This document shows positions 1 to 9,008 of a DNA stretch of 64,000 bases, one piece after another. The stretch spans positions 310,001-374,000 of the forward strand of contig NZ_BSDD01000003.1 of the NCBI RefSeq assembly GCF_030268065.1, given 5' to 3'. This DNA comes from Geothrix rubra (GTDB lineage Bacteria; Acidobacteriota; Holophagae; Holophagales; Holophagaceae). The notes beneath the pieces were generated by a model. The model was not told where the DNA came from and did not search any database. It was given only the letters and a program-made list of their open reading frames with translations. The stretch's first letter is position 1. Every line of letters starts with the position of its first letter. A program made the translations under genes and the position numbers.

Positions 1-1
1 C

Positions 2-544
2 TTCAAGTCCATCCCCGCGGACAAGCTGGCCAAGGCCGAGACCCGCACCATGGACTGCATCGACTGCCACAACCGGCCCACCCACGCCTTCGAGCTCCCG
101 GAACGGGCCGTGGACGAGGCCATGTCGAGCCGCGCCATCAGCACCGACCTCCCCTTCATCAAGAAGAAGGCCGTGGAGGTCCTGAAGGTGGACTACCCGA
201 GCCGCGAGGCCGCCCGCACGCAGATCCCGGCCGCCATCGCCGCCTACTACCAGGCCTCGTACCCGGCGGTCTTCCAGCAGCACAAGGATCTCGTGGACCA
301 GGCCGGCCAGGCCGTGCTGGCCATCTACCTGCGGAACGTGTTCCCGGAGATGAAGCTCACCTGGGGCTCCCACCCGAACAACATCGGGCACGAGGACTTC
401 CCGGGCTGCAACCGCTGCCACGACGGCAGCCACACCTCCGCCGACGGCCAGACCATCCCGGCGGACTGCGACACGTGCCACGTGCTCCTGGCCCAGGACG
501 AGAAGGACCCCAAGATCCTCAAGGACCTCGGCCTGGCCAAATAG
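2..544 (+). CDS. Multiheme c-type cytochrome, C-terminal part (NapC/NirT or cytochrome c3-like)
   Basis: The reading frame is open from the window edge, so the N-terminus is missing. The visible 180 residues carry three CxxCH haem-binding motifs: CIDCH near the start, then CNRCH and CDTCH near the C-terminus. They are separated by a long helical stretch without cysteines. This spacing is common in membrane-associated or periplasmic multihaem electron carriers of metal-reducing bacteria, which pass electrons from the quinone pool towards the periplasm. Further haems are likely upstream. The gene ends 16 bases before a perfect 16-bp hairpin shared with the convergent small cytochrome gene. The cytochrome class is clear; the exact family and redox partner are not. 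Confidence 0.8.
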   Translation, partial: FKSIPADKLAKAETRTMDCIDCHNRPTHAFELPERAVDEAMSSRAISTDLPFIKKKAVEVLKVDYPSREAARTQIPAAIAAYYQASYPAVFQQHKDLVDQAGQAVLAIYLRNVFPEMKLTWGSHPNNIGHEDFPGCNRCHDGSHTSADGQTIPADCDTCHVLLAQDEKDPKILKDLGLAK

Positions 545-560
545 GCCCGACCCATCAGAC

Positions 561-596
561 AAGCAGAAGGGGCGCCGCGAGGCGCCCCTTCTGCTT
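561..596. terminator. Bidirectional hairpin terminator
   Basis: A perfect 16-bp inverted repeat (561-576 and 581-596) closes on a GCGA tetraloop. It lies between two convergent genes ending at 544 and 612. The stem is flanked by A and T residues on its outer ends, so it can work in both directions. Confidence 0.85.
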
Positions 597-611
597 GCGG
601 CTCCCGAAGGT

Positions 612-869
612 CTACTTCTTCTTGGCGTAGTACTCCTTCAGCCAGGTGGGATCCACTTCCTTGGCCTTCTTGACCTTCATTTCGTTCATGAGCCACTTGC
701 CGGCATCGTTGAGGGAGTCCTTGGACATCTTCTCAGCGTGGCAGGACTTGCAGCTGGTCACCTGGGTGATGCCGGCCTCCTTGGCCTTCTTCAGGAAGGC
801 GGGCTTGGCGCTGGCGGGCAGGGCCAGCAGCAGGGCCGCGGCGGCGAGGAACAGGGTGGAGCGGCGCAT
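612..869 (-). CDS. Small periplasmic monohaem c-type cytochrome
   Basis: An 85-residue protein with a cleavable signal peptide (MRRSTLFLAAAALLLALPAS, then AKPAF). It carries one haem-attachment motif, CKSCH, about residue 38, followed by a lysine-rich helical tail with two methionines that could supply the sixth haem ligand. It should be a soluble periplasmic electron carrier. The start at 869 is chosen because a GGAGG Shine-Dalgarno sequence precedes it and the signal peptide begins there; a longer frame to 923 adds residues with no such features. It sits tail-to-tail with the multihaem cytochrome gene, so a shared respiratory role is plausible but not shown. Confidence 0.8.
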   Translation of the reverse strand: MRRSTLFLAAAALLLALPASAKPAFLKKAKEAGITQVTSCKSCHAEKMSKDSLNDAGKWLMNEMKVKKAKEVDPTWLKEYYAKKK

Positions 870-959
870 GTGGCCTCCGGATGGTTCCGCCATGCCGATG
901 GCGGAAGGATGTGCGGCGAGCATTATGCGCCGGAATTCCTGTGGCGACGGTCAATTAAA

Positions 960-974
960 CAAGATTGAATCTTG
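960..974. promoter_or_regulatory. 15-bp palindrome between divergent genes
   Basis: CAAGATT-G-AATCTTG is a perfect inverted repeat around a single central base. It lies between the leftward cytochrome gene (start 869) and rightward cmk (start 1041). Size and position suit a dimeric regulator's operator; no regulator is adjacent. Confidence 0.4.
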
Positions 975-1040
975 GTCCCAACAACAGATCAAGAGCCCCC
1001 CGCATGGACCGCGCCGCGGGCAGCCCTCAGAATCGAAGGC

Positions 1041-1703
1041 ATGGAACCTTGCCTCCCCCTGATCGCCCTCGACGGCCCCAGCGGCGTCGGGAAATCCACC
1101 ACCGCTCGCAGGGTGGCCCAGGCCCTGGGCTGGGACTACCTGGACACCGGCGCCATGTACCGCGCCGCCACCCTGGCGCTCGCCCGGCAGGGCGTCGACC
1201 TGGCGGACCGGCCGCGCCTGGAGCGGGCGCTCGCGGGACTCCGACTGGCCCAGGAGGGCATCCGGATCTTCCTCGACGGGGAGGATGTGAGCGAGGCCAT
1301 CCGGAGCCTGGAGGTCACCCGGAACGTCACCCCCGTCAGCGCGGACGCCCGGGTGCGCGAGGTGCTCGTGGACCAGCAGCGCGCCATCGGGAAGCGGGGA
1401 CGCTGGGTCGTGGATGGCCGCGACATCGGCACCGTGGTCTTCCCCTCCGCCTGCTGCAAGATCTTCCTCACGGCCAGTCCCGAGGCGCGGGCGCGCCGCC
1501 GCCACCTCGAACTGGCCGAGAAGGGCGACGCCCCGCCCCTGGCGGAGGTGCTGGCCGACCTCCAGCGCCGGGACGCGGCGGACACCACCCGGGCCGTGGC
1601 GCCCCTGCGCCGGGCGGCGGACGCCGTGGAACTGGATTCCAGCGGCATGACCTTGGAGCAGGTGGTGGACTGGATCGTGGCCCGGCACCGGGCGCATCCC
1701 TGA
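1041..1703 (+). CDS. cmk: Cytidylate kinase
   Basis: A 220-residue nucleoside monophosphate kinase that phosphorylates CMP and dCMP with ATP in pyrimidine salvage and nucleic-acid precursor supply. The P-loop GPSGVGKST lies at the N-terminus, followed by the YLDTGAMYRA substrate-binding segment and the DGRDIGTVVFP motif typical of Cmk. Length matches the family (about 220-230). The start at 1041 places the P-loop at the usual distance and has a GAAGG Shine-Dalgarno; the in-frame start at 972 would add 23 unconserved residues. The stop overlaps the start of the next gene by one base, so the two are probably co-translated. Confidence 0.95.
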   Translation: MEPCLPLIALDGPSGVGKSTTARRVAQALGWDYLDTGAMYRAATLALARQGVDLADRPRLERALAGLRLAQEGIRIFLDGEDVSEAIRSLEVTRNVTPVSADARVREVLVDQQRAIGKRGRWVVDGRDIGTVVFPSACCKIFLTASPEARARRRHLELAEKGDAPPLAEVLADLQRRDAADTTRAVAPLRRAADAVELDSSGMTLEQVVDWIVARHRAHP

Positions 1704-2248
1704 TGGACTGGCTGCAGGGTCTCCGCGAGACGGGCGCCGAGCCCTGGGAGCCCGTGGGCACCGGGAGCTTCGCCGCCGCCTCCCTCGGGTTCGCCGGGCT
1801 CATGGTCGTTGCGGCCACGGTCCAGGACGGCTGGATCCCCCTGCTCGACGGCGTGAACCTGGTGTTCCATGAAGCGGGACACCCGATCTTCGGCCTCTTC
1901 GGCTCCGAAACCCTGGGGTTCCTGGGCGGCACCCTGATGCAGCTGCTGGTGCCGGTGATCGTGGGTGGGGCCTTCTGGCGGAAGCGCCAGGCCCTCGGCG
2001 CCGCCGTGGCCGCGCTGTGGGCCGGCGAGAACGGCCTCAACATCGCCCGCTACATGGCGGACGCCCGGAGCCAGCTCCTGCCCCTGGTGGGCGGCGGCGA
2101 GCACGACTGGGCCACCCTCTTCGGCCAGTGGGGCTGCCTCGCGCGGGACACGGCCATCGCCGGTGCCGTGCGGGCGGCCGGCTGGATGGTGATGCTGGGG
2201 GCCTGGGCCTGGCTGGCTTGGCGATGGCGCCGGTCCCGGCAGGCGTGA
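1703..2248 (+). CDS. Integral membrane protein with HEAGH zinc-type motif, unknown function
   Basis: A 181-residue protein with about four hydrophobic segments (near residues 22-40, 70-90, 95-112 and 150-172). The striking feature is NLVFHEAGHPIFGLFG, an HExxH motif inside a membrane-associated segment, as seen in intramembrane zinc proteases of the M50 type. A later ENGLNIARYM segment might provide a third ligand, but the classical M50 NxxPxxxLDG motif is absent. It may therefore be a metal-binding membrane protein and not a protease. The ATG at 1703 shares its A with the cmk TGA, indicating translational coupling. I do not recognise a named family. Confidence 0.7.
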   Translation: MDWLQGLRETGAEPWEPVGTGSFAAASLGFAGLMVVAATVQDGWIPLLDGVNLVFHEAGHPIFGLFGSETLGFLGGTLMQLLVPVIVGGAFWRKRQALGAAVAALWAGENGLNIARYMADARSQLLPLVGGGEHDWATLFGQWGCLARDTAIAGAVRAAGWMVMLGAWAWLAWRWRRSRQA

Positions 2249-2250
2249 GA

Positions 2251-2272
2251 AGGGCCCGGTCGCCCGGGCCCT
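2251..2272. terminator. Bidirectional hairpin terminator
   Basis: AGGGCCCGG (2251-2259) and CCGGGCCCT (2264-2272) form a 9-bp stem with a TCGC loop. It lies between the convergent membrane-protein gene and cydB. Flanking GAG/CTC can extend the stem with one bulged A. Confidence 0.7.
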
Positions 2273-2294
2273 CTCGACCTGCCTCCGCAGAAGC

Positions 2295-3341
<1,047 letters not shown>

Positions 3342-3350
3342 GATCGCCTC

Positions 3351-4685
3351 CTAGGCCTTCTCGGCGTGGGATTCAGGGCCGTGGGCCAGCTCGCGCCCGA
3401 CGAGGAAGAGGAAGAGGATCCCCAGCACCACGAAGATGCCGGCGAAGCCGAGCGTGGTGAAAGCCGTCTGGCCTGCGTTCACCGTGGGGCTGCCCCCCTG
3501 GGGCGTGCGCAGCAGGCCGTAGAGCAGCCACGGCTGCCGGCCGAACTCCGTCACCACCCAGCCCGCCGTGGTGGCGATGTAGGGGAAGGGGAACGCCAGC
3601 ATCAGCGTCCAGAGCATGGCCTTGCTCGATTCCAGCTTCTTCCGCCAGAGCAGGAGGGCCGCCAGCCCCATCACGAGGATCATCAGCGTGCCCAGGCCCG
3701 CCATGATGTGGAAGGCGTAGTAGAGGAACTCGATGTTCTGGGGCCACTGGTCCTGGGGGAAGGCCTCCAGGCCCTGGACGTTGCTGGAGAAGGATCCGTA
3801 GGCGATGAAGCTCAGCACGGCCGGGAGCCGGATGGGGTTCTCGATGCGGCGCTGGGCCACATTGGGCTGCCCGATGAGCGTGAGGGGCGCGTGGGTGCCG
3901 CTGTCGAAACGGCCCTCCATGGCGGCCAGCGTCACCGGCTGGTGCTTCGCCACCATCTTGCCCTGCAGGTCCCCGGTGGGAAACGCCACCAGCACGCTGA
4001 ACACCAGGCCGAGAAGCGTCCCCACCTTCAGGTTCAGGCGGGCCTGGGTCTCATGGATGCCCTTCAGGCTCCAGAAGGCGCCCACCGCGGCCACCACGAA
4101 GGAACCCGTCACCACCGTGGCCACCATGTTGTGGGCGTACTGCACCAGGGCCCAGGGGTTCAGCAGGAAGGTCCAGAAGCTCGTGAGCTGCAGGGTGCCG
4201 TCGGGTCCCAGGGCGTAGCCCACGGGGTGCTGCATGAAGGCGTTGGTGGCGATGATGAAGTAGCCGGACAGCCAGCTGCCGATCCACAGCGCCAGCGCGG
4301 CGCCGAAGTGGCCCTTGGGGGAGAGTTTCTTCTCCCCCCACACCAGCAGTCCCAGGAAGCTGCTCTCCAGGAAGAAGGCGAACATGCCCTCCATGCCCAG
4401 GGTCTGGCCGATGATGCCGCCGGAGAAGCGGGAGAACTGGGCCCAGTTCGTGCCGAACTGGAACTCCATGGGGATGCCGGTCACCACGCCGATGGCGAAG
4501 TTGATGCCGAAGATCCGGATCCAGAACCGCGCCGCGTCGTTGTAGCGGGCCTCGCCGGTCTTCAGCCCCAGCGCCTTCAGCACCACGATGATGAAGGCGA
4601 GGCCCATGGTGAGCTGGGGGAACAGGTAGTGGAAGGTGGCCGTGAAGCCGAACTGGAGCCTGTGCCAGAAAAGCGGGTCCCCCAT
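3351..4685 (-). CDS. cydA: Cytochrome bd-type ubiquinol oxidase subunit I
   Basis: A 444-residue haem-bearing subunit of the bd oxidase. Visible hallmarks are RLQFGFTATFHYLFPQLTMG at the N-terminus, GINFAIGVVTGIPMEFQFGTNW, a glutamate-containing AFFLESSFLG helix and the C-terminal WVVTEFGRQPW signature. The quinol-binding loop is short and the protein is smaller than the E. coli long-loop type, pointing to the short-loop, cyanide-insensitive-like (CIO) branch. The start at 4685 has a GGGAGG Shine-Dalgarno and the expected N-terminus; the longer frame to 4745 is rejected. Two CRP/FNR-type palindromes lie upstream, suggesting redox or energy-state control. Confidence 0.95.
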   Translation of the reverse strand: MGDPLFWHRLQFGFTATFHYLFPQLTMGLAFIIVVLKALGLKTGEARYNDAARFWIRIFGINFAIGVVTGIPMEFQFGTNWAQFSRFSGGIIGQTLGMEGMFAFFLESSFLGLLVWGEKKLSPKGHFGAALALWIGSWLSGYFIIATNAFMQHPVGYALGPDGTLQLTSFWTFLLNPWALVQYAHNMVATVVTGSFVVAAVGAFWSLKGIHETQARLNLKVGTLLGLVFSVLVAFPTGDLQGKMVAKHQPVTLAAMEGRFDSGTHAPLTLIGQPNVAQRRIENPIRLPAVLSFIAYGSFSSNVQGLEAFPQDQWPQNIEFLYYAFHIMAGLGTLMILVMGLAALLLWRKKLESSKAMLWTLMLAFPFPYIATTAGWVVTEFGRQPWLLYGLLRTPQGGSPTVNAGQTAFTTLGFAGIFVVLGILFLFLVGRELAHGPESHAEKA

Positions 4686-4730
4686 GGGTCCTCCCTGTGG
4701 AATCGGTTCCGCGCGGGCCCGGCCCGCGTC

Positions 4731-4746
4731 GGTGACGAGTATCACA
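4731..4746. promoter_or_regulatory. CRP/FNR-family binding site, cydA-proximal
   Basis: GGTGA-CGAGTA-TCACA matches the TGTGA-N6-TCACA consensus in nine of ten half-site positions. It is centred about 53 bases upstream of the cydA ATG. It shares GGTGACG and ATCACAC with the second site at 4819. Confidence 0.6.
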
Positions 4747-4818
4747 CGGCCGCAGGGAGCCGGACCCTCGGGCCTGCGAAAATCAAGGCCGGACGGCCTT
4801 CTCCGGATGCCCGCGGGT

Positions 4819-4834
4819 GGTGACGCAGATCACA
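4819..4834. promoter_or_regulatory. CRP/FNR-family binding site, cydA-distal
   Basis: GGTGA-CGCAGA-TCACA, the same half-sites and spacing as the proximal site, centred 88 bp further from cydA. A repeated near-identical site makes chance less likely. Confidence 0.6.
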
Positions 4835-4929
4835 CAGAAAACCATAGAACTACATTCTTAATTGCCCATACTGTTGTCCAAGCCTGACCGCAGCCGCAAG
4901 GCAATGGCTGAGGACTCAGGGGTAGGGGA

Positions 4930-4952
4930 GGCGGGCCCATCGTGGGCCCGCC
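4930..4952 (-). terminator. Hairpin terminator of the ars operon
   Basis: GGCGGGCCCA (4930-4939) and TGGGCCCGCC (4943-4952) form a perfect 10-bp stem with a three-base loop. It begins 20 bases beyond the stop of the last ars-operon gene. No long U-tract follows, as is common in GC-rich genomes. Confidence 0.7.
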
Positions 4953-4971
4953 AGTTCCGTACGGGCCGGAA

Positions 4972-5205
4972 TCAGGCCTTCAACAGCTCCGCCAGGCTGC
5001 GGACCGTGGGCACGTGGCCCTGCACCTTGAGGACGCCGTCCACCGCCATGGCCGGGGTGCTCATGACGCCCCGGGCCATGATGTCGGGGATCTCCTTCAC
5101 CTTCACGATCCGGTACTCGAGGCCCAGGGAGCGGGCGGCCTCCTCCGCGTGCTTGGCCAGCAGCTCGCACTTGGCGCAGCCGGTGCCGAGGATCTCGATG
5201 AGCAT
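4972..5205 (-). CDS. Small thioredoxin-fold protein (TM0996/MTH895 redox-active disulfide family)
   Basis: A 77-residue protein with a CAKC active site at residues 10-13 in the segment GTGCAKCELLAKHAEEAA, and a cis-proline-type STPAMAVDG turn. It is the size of the TM0996/MTH895 glutaredoxin-like family, which commonly sits next to ArsP-like (DUF318) permeases. It probably provides or relays thiol reducing power in the cytoplasm. Here it lies 9 bases after the acetyltransferase-permease fusion and ends the operon. Direct recycling of arsenate reductase or protection of the permease cysteines is possible, but is inference. Confidence 0.85.
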   Translation of the reverse strand: MLIEILGTGCAKCELLAKHAEEAARSLGLEYRIVKVKEIPDIMARGVMSTPAMAVDGVLKVQGHVPTVRSLAELLKA

Positions 5206-5214
5206 GGCGGCCTC

Positions 5215-6669
5215 CTAGAGAAGGGCGTTGAACAGGTAGCCCACCAGGAGGATCCCGGCGGCCACCACGGCGAGGAAGACGGCGATGAGGCGGGGCTTCA
5301 GCACCTTCCGGAGGATGATCGTCTCCGGCAGGGAGAGGCCCGTCACCGCCATCATGAAGGCCAGCACCGTGCCCAGGGCCGCGCCCTTGCCCAGGAGCGC
5401 CTGGACGATGGGGATCACCCCGGCCGCGTTGCTGTAGAGGGGCACGCCGATGAGCACCGCCAGGGGCACGCTCCACCAGGCGGCCTTGCCCATGATGTGC
5501 GCCATGAGGGCCTCGGGGGCGTAGCCGTGGATGAAGGCCCCTACGGCGATGCCCGCCAGCAGGTAGGGCCACACCTTGCCCACGATGTCCCGCACGCCCT
5601 GGACGGCGATCTCCAGCCGGGCCGGGAAGCCCAGGCGTGATTCCTCCGCCGCCTGGGCCGCGTAGGGGATCTCCATCACCCAGGCCTCGAGGTGCCGCTC
5701 CATCCGGAGTTTCCCGATCACCCAGCCCGCGAGGAAGGCGACCCCCACGCCGGTGCCCGCGTAGAGGAGGGCGATCTTCCAGCCGAAGAGGCCCAGCAGC
5801 AGGAAGAGGGCCACCTCGTTCACCATCGGCGCGGACACCAGGTAGGAGAAGGTCACGCCCAGGGGCACCCCCACCCGCACGAAGCCGATGAAAAGCGGCA
5901 CCGCCGAGCAGGAACAGAACGGCGTGACGATGCCCAGGAGGCTGCCCAGCAGGTTCCCCCACGCCCCGGCCCGCCGGGCCAGGATGTCGCGGGTGCGCTC
6001 GGGGCTGAGGAAGGTCTGGACGAAGGTCACCCCCAGCACCACCAGGGAGAGGAGCATCAGCACCTTCGGCGCGTCGTAGGCGAAGAAGGCCACCGCCGAG
6101 CCCAGGCGGGAATCGAGGCGCAGATGGAACACCCGGGCGGTGAGGGCGTTGGCCGCGGGCTCCAGCCAGTGGTAGGCCAGGAACCAGAGCGGCAGGGCCG
6201 GGATCAGCCAGCCGCCCCGGGCGAGGAACCCCGGTCCCTTCGGCGCAGAGGGGAGCCCCTGGACGAGGACCGGCGTGCAGGCGCAGGCACAGGCCCCGCC
6301 GGCGAACTGGGACGTGGCCTGGATCCCCGCGGGGATCTCGTCCGGCCGGGCCAGGCGATAGCCCCGCGCCACCATCCACGGCCCCACGGTGTCGGTCTTC
6401 AGGTAGCGCGGCCGGGCCCCGGCCGCGGCCTCGGCAGCCTGCATCAGACGCCCCCCCAGGCCGCCGCCCCGGTGCCCGGGCGCCACCACGAGGGAGCGCA
6501 CCAGCACCGCGTCCGCCGCAGCCTCCAGGGCCACGTGCCCGATGAGGGCGCCGGCCTCCTCCGCGACCCAGCCCTCGGTGGCCTCCAGCGCGTCGAGGGG
6601 CAGCTGCTCGGCCGCCAGAACGGCGCGGACGGCCTCCAGGTCCTCCGCCGTTCTCGGTCGGATCACCAT
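5215..6669 (-). CDS. ArsN2-like GNAT acetyltransferase fused to ArsP/DUF318-type permease
   Basis: A 484-residue two-domain protein. Residues 1-125 form a GNAT domain: the N-terminus [18 protein letters not shown], an acetyl-CoA motif [16 protein letters not shown] at 61-76, and the ending [11 protein letters not shown], which resembles the ArsN2 acetyltransferases found in ars operons. A cysteine-rich linker, ACACACTP, follows at 127-133. Residues from about 150 form a permease with eight or more membrane segments and the [10 protein letters not shown] motif (249-258) of ArsP-like organoarsenical exporters. The start at 6669 overlaps the arsC stop by 7 bases; upstream in-frame codons to 6828 read through arsC in another frame. 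Fusion of the modifying enzyme with a pump suggests acetylation and export of an arsenic compound. The substrate is unknown. Confidence 0.85.
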   Translation of the reverse strand: MVIRPRTAEDLEAVRAVLAAEQLPLDALEATEGWVAEEAGALIGHVALEAAADAVLVRSLVVAPGHRGGGLGGRLMQAAEAAAGARPRYLKTDTVGPWMVARGYRLARPDEIPAGIQATSQFAGGACACACTPVLVQGLPSAPKGPGFLARGGWLIPALPLWFLAYHWLEPAANALTARVFHLRLDSRLGSAVAFFAYDAPKVLMLLSLVVLGVTFVQTFLSPERTRDILARRAGAWGNLLGSLLGIVTPFCSCSAVPLFIGFVRVGVPLGVTFSYLVSAPMVNEVALFLLLGLFGWKIALLYAGTGVGVAFLAGWVIGKLRMERHLEAWVMEIPYAAQAAEESRLGFPARLEIAVQGVRDIVGKVWPYLLAGIAVGAFIHGYAPEALMAHIMGKAAWWSVPLAVLIGVPLYSNAAGVIPIVQALLGKGAALGTVLAFMMAVTGLSLPETIILRKVLKPRLIAVFLAVVAAGILLVGYLFNALL

Positions 6670-7082
6670 GCCCGTTCCTCCTTCAGCGTCTCCAGGCGGC
6701 GCCGGATCTCGTCCCGCCCGGCCCGGAAGCGGGCCCGCAGCTCCTCCGGCGCCAGGGAGGGATCGTCGCTGGCGGGATCGGGGATGGGCCAATGGAGCCG
6801 CTCGGCCTTGCCCAGGAAGAGCGGACACACCTCTTCGGCGCAGAGGGTGATGACGAGGTCCACCGTGGCCGGATCGATGGTCTCGACACTCTTGGAAGTG
6901 TGGGTGGTGGCATCGATGCCCTGTTCGGCCAGGGCCTCGAGGGCATAGGGATTCACGCGGCTGGGCCGGCTGCCCGCGCTCTGGATGCGGAAGCCTGGGA
7001 ACATCTGCCGGGCCAGGCCCTCGGCCATCTGGGAACGGGCGCTGTTGGCCACGCAGAGGAAGAGGATGCTCTGGGTCCTCAC
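6663..7082 (-). CDS. arsC: Arsenate reductase, low-molecular-weight phosphatase type
   Basis: A 139-residue cytoplasmic enzyme that reduces arsenate to arsenite for export. The N-terminal [17 protein letters not shown] holds the catalytic Cx5R loop of thioredoxin-coupled ArsC and tyrosine phosphatases. Further cysteines in [10 protein letters not shown] (near residues 82-88) fit the redox-relay pair of this class, and WPIPDPA carries the general-acid aspartate. A GTG start at 7082 is chosen: it overlaps the pump stop as GTGA, and no ATG is available without losing the phosphate loop. A much longer in-frame frame exists but runs antisense-like through the pump gene and is rejected. The downstream small CxxC protein or the thioredoxin at 10.7 kb could serve as reductant. 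Confidence 0.92.
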   Translation of the reverse strand: MRTQSILFLCVANSARSQMAEGLARQMFPGFRIQSAGSRPSRVNPYALEALAEQGIDATTHTSKSVETIDPATVDLVITLCAEEVCPLFLGKAERLHWPIPDPASDDPSLAPEELRARFRAGRDEIRRRLETLKEERAW

Positions 7083-8173
7083 GGCTTCACCTCGGGATCG
7101 GTGGCGGGGCAGCAGATGACGCCGGCGACGGATTCCGCACATTCGGGATACCAGCGACGCTTGAGCCAGAGGGCCACGTTCACCAGGCCGATGAGGACGG
7201 GCACTTCCACCAAGGGGCCGATGACCGCCGCAAAGGCCGCCCCGTGGGCGATGCCGAAGGTGGCCACGGCCACGGCGATGGCCAGTTCGAAGTTGTTGGA
7301 GGCTGCCGTGAAGCTCAGGGTGGCGCTCTGCGGGTAGGTGGCGCCCACCTTCTTGGACATCCAGAAGCTCACGAGGAACATCACCACGAAGTAGATGAGC
7401 AGCGGAATCGCGATGCGGAGGACATCGAAGGGCAGCTTCACGATGGCGTCGCCCTTCAGGCTGAACATGACGACGATGGTGAAAAGCAGGGCCACCAGCG
7501 TGAGCGGGCTGATCTTGGGCACGAACACCCGGTGGTACCAGTCCAGGCCCTTGATTCGGCCCAGGATGAGCCGGGTCAGGAAGCCTGCGAGGAAGGGAAC
7601 GCCCAGGTAGATGAAGACGCTCTCGGCGATCTGCCCGATGGTGATGGCGACCACCGCCCCGTGGAGGCCCAGGTTCGCGGGCAGCACCGTGACGAAGAAC
7701 CAGGCGTACACGCTGAAGAAGAGCACCTGGAAGATGGAGTTGAAGGCCACGAGCCCCGCGCAGTACTCGGTGTCGCCCTTCGCCAGGTCGTTCCACACGA
7801 TGACCATGGCGATGCAGCGGGCCAGGCCGATGAGGATGAGGCCCACCATGTACTCGGGCCGGTCGCGCAGGAACAGCACGGCCAGCCCGAACATGAGCAG
7901 GGGCCCGATCACCCAGTTCTGGAGGAGGGACAGCCCCAGCACCTTCCGGTTCCGGAAGACCAGGTGCAGTTCCTCGTAGCGCACCTTGGCCAGGGGCGGG
8001 TACATCATCAGGATCAGGCCCGCGGCCAGGGGCACGCTGGTGGTGCCCACGTTCCAGGCGTTGATGGCCCGGTTGAAGTCGGGGACGGCCCAGCCCAGCA
8101 GCACACCCAGGCCCATGGCCAGGAAGATCCATAGGGTGAGGTAGCGGTCGAGGAAGGCGAGGCGCTTCTGCAT
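7079..8173 (-). CDS. arsB: ACR3-family arsenite efflux permease
   Basis: A 364-residue polytopic membrane transporter of the ACR3 (bile/arsenite/riboflavin transporter) family, which exports arsenite using the proton-motive force. Ten hydrophobic segments are visible. The conserved [25 protein letters not shown] segment contains the family cysteine, and [21 protein letters not shown] is the second signature. The start is the only ATG near the N-terminus (8173), 4 bases after the arsM stop; an upstream TTG at 8200 is possible but unnecessary. The stop overlaps arsC by 4 bases. The usual symbol is acr3 or arsB; the assignment to the ACR3 branch is confident. Confidence 0.93.
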   Translation of the reverse strand: MQKRLAFLDRYLTLWIFLAMGLGVLLGWAVPDFNRAINAWNVGTTSVPLAAGLILMMYPPLAKVRYEELHLVFRNRKVLGLSLLQNWVIGPLLMFGLAVLFLRDRPEYMVGLILIGLARCIAMVIVWNDLAKGDTEYCAGLVAFNSIFQVLFFSVYAWFFVTVLPANLGLHGAVVAITIGQIAESVFIYLGVPFLAGFLTRLILGRIKGLDWYHRVFVPKISPLTLVALLFTIVVMFSLKGDAIVKLPFDVLRIAIPLLIYFVVMFLVSFWMSKKVGATYPQSATLSFTAASNNFELAIAVAVATFGIAHGAAFAAVIGPLVEVPVLIGLVNVALWLKRRWYPECAESVAGVICCPATDPEVKP

Positions 8174-8177
8174 GGCA

Positions 8178-9008
8178 CTACCGGGGCTTCCTGGCGGCAA
8201 TGATCATGCTGGCCACGTAGTCGGCGGGCCGATCCGCAGCGGGAAGCTGCTCGGCCAGGGAGTCCCCTTCCGGCAGCATGGCCGCCACGGCCCCGGCCTT
8301 GTCCTCCAGCGACAGATCCACGAGGCCCGCCGCCAGGATCATGGCCTTCAGGTCGTCCACCAGGGCGGCCCCGGCGATGCAGCCCACGTGGGCCAGCACG
8401 TCCGCACGGATCGCCTCGGGCAGCGGGCGGAGCAGCACCATGTCCGAGATGGACACGCGGCCGCCGGGCTTCAGCACGCGGGCGATCTCCCGCCAGACGG
8501 CAGCCTGGTCGGGGCTGAGGTTCAGGACGCAGTTCGAGATCACCACATCCACCGAGGCGTCGGGCAGCGGAATCGCCTCGATCTGGCCCAGGTGGAACGC
8601 GACGTTGTCCAGGCCCGTGCGGCGGCGGAAGTCCGCGGCGTTCTGCCGGGCCCGGGCGACCATCTCCCGCGTCATGTCCAGCCCGATCGCCTTGCCCTCC
8701 GGACCCACCCGCTGGGCGGCGAGGAAGACATCCAGACCGCCGCCCGAGCCGAGATCCAGCACCGTCTCGCCGGACTGCAGCTCCGCCAGGGCCGTGGGGT
8801 TGCCGCAGGAGAGGCCCAGGTTCGCCCCCTCCGGCAGGGTGGCCAGCTCGGCATCGCTGTAGCCGACCCCCTGGGCCACGGCCTCGGCGCTGCCCCCGCC
8901 GCAGCAGGAGGACTGGGGCCCGCAGCAGCCCCCGCCGCGGACGGTGGCGATGGCCGAGTACGCCGAGCGGACGGCCTCGTGGACGGGGTGATTGGACAGC
9001 TCAGGCAT
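8178..9008 (-). CDS. arsM: Arsenite S-adenosylmethionine methyltransferase
   Basis: A 276-residue SAM-dependent methyltransferase that adds methyl groups to trivalent arsenic, giving methylated and volatile species. The SAM-binding motif [17 protein letters not shown] is followed by [14 protein letters not shown], and cysteines expected for As(III) binding are present: LSCGNP near residue 71, SNCVLNLS and HVGCIAGA. An extra N-terminal cysteine cluster, [15 protein letters not shown], occurs in many ArsM proteins. The start at 9008 overlaps the arsR stop by 8 bases, so translation is coupled. Presence of arsM with an ArsN2/ArsP-like fusion makes this operon suited to organic as well as inorganic arsenic. 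Confidence 0.92.
   Translation of the reverse strand: MPELSNHPVHEAVRSAYSAIATVRGGGCCGPQSSCCGGGSAEAVAQGVGYSDAELATLPEGANLGLSCGNPTALAELQSGETVLDLGSGGGLDVFLAAQRVGPEGKAIGLDMTREMVARARQNAADFRRRTGLDNVAFHLGQIEAIPLPDASVDVVISNCVLNLSPDQAAVWREIARVLKPGGRVSISDMVLLRPLPEAIRADVLAHVGCIAGAALVDDLKAMILAAGLVDLSLEDKAGAVAAMLPEGDSLAEQLPAADRPADYVASMIIAARKPR

Noticed and set aside
8172-8190. TGGCAC...GC spacing resembling a sigma-54 promoter
   Set aside because: It lies at a gene junction on the non-transcribed strand with a poor -12 element.
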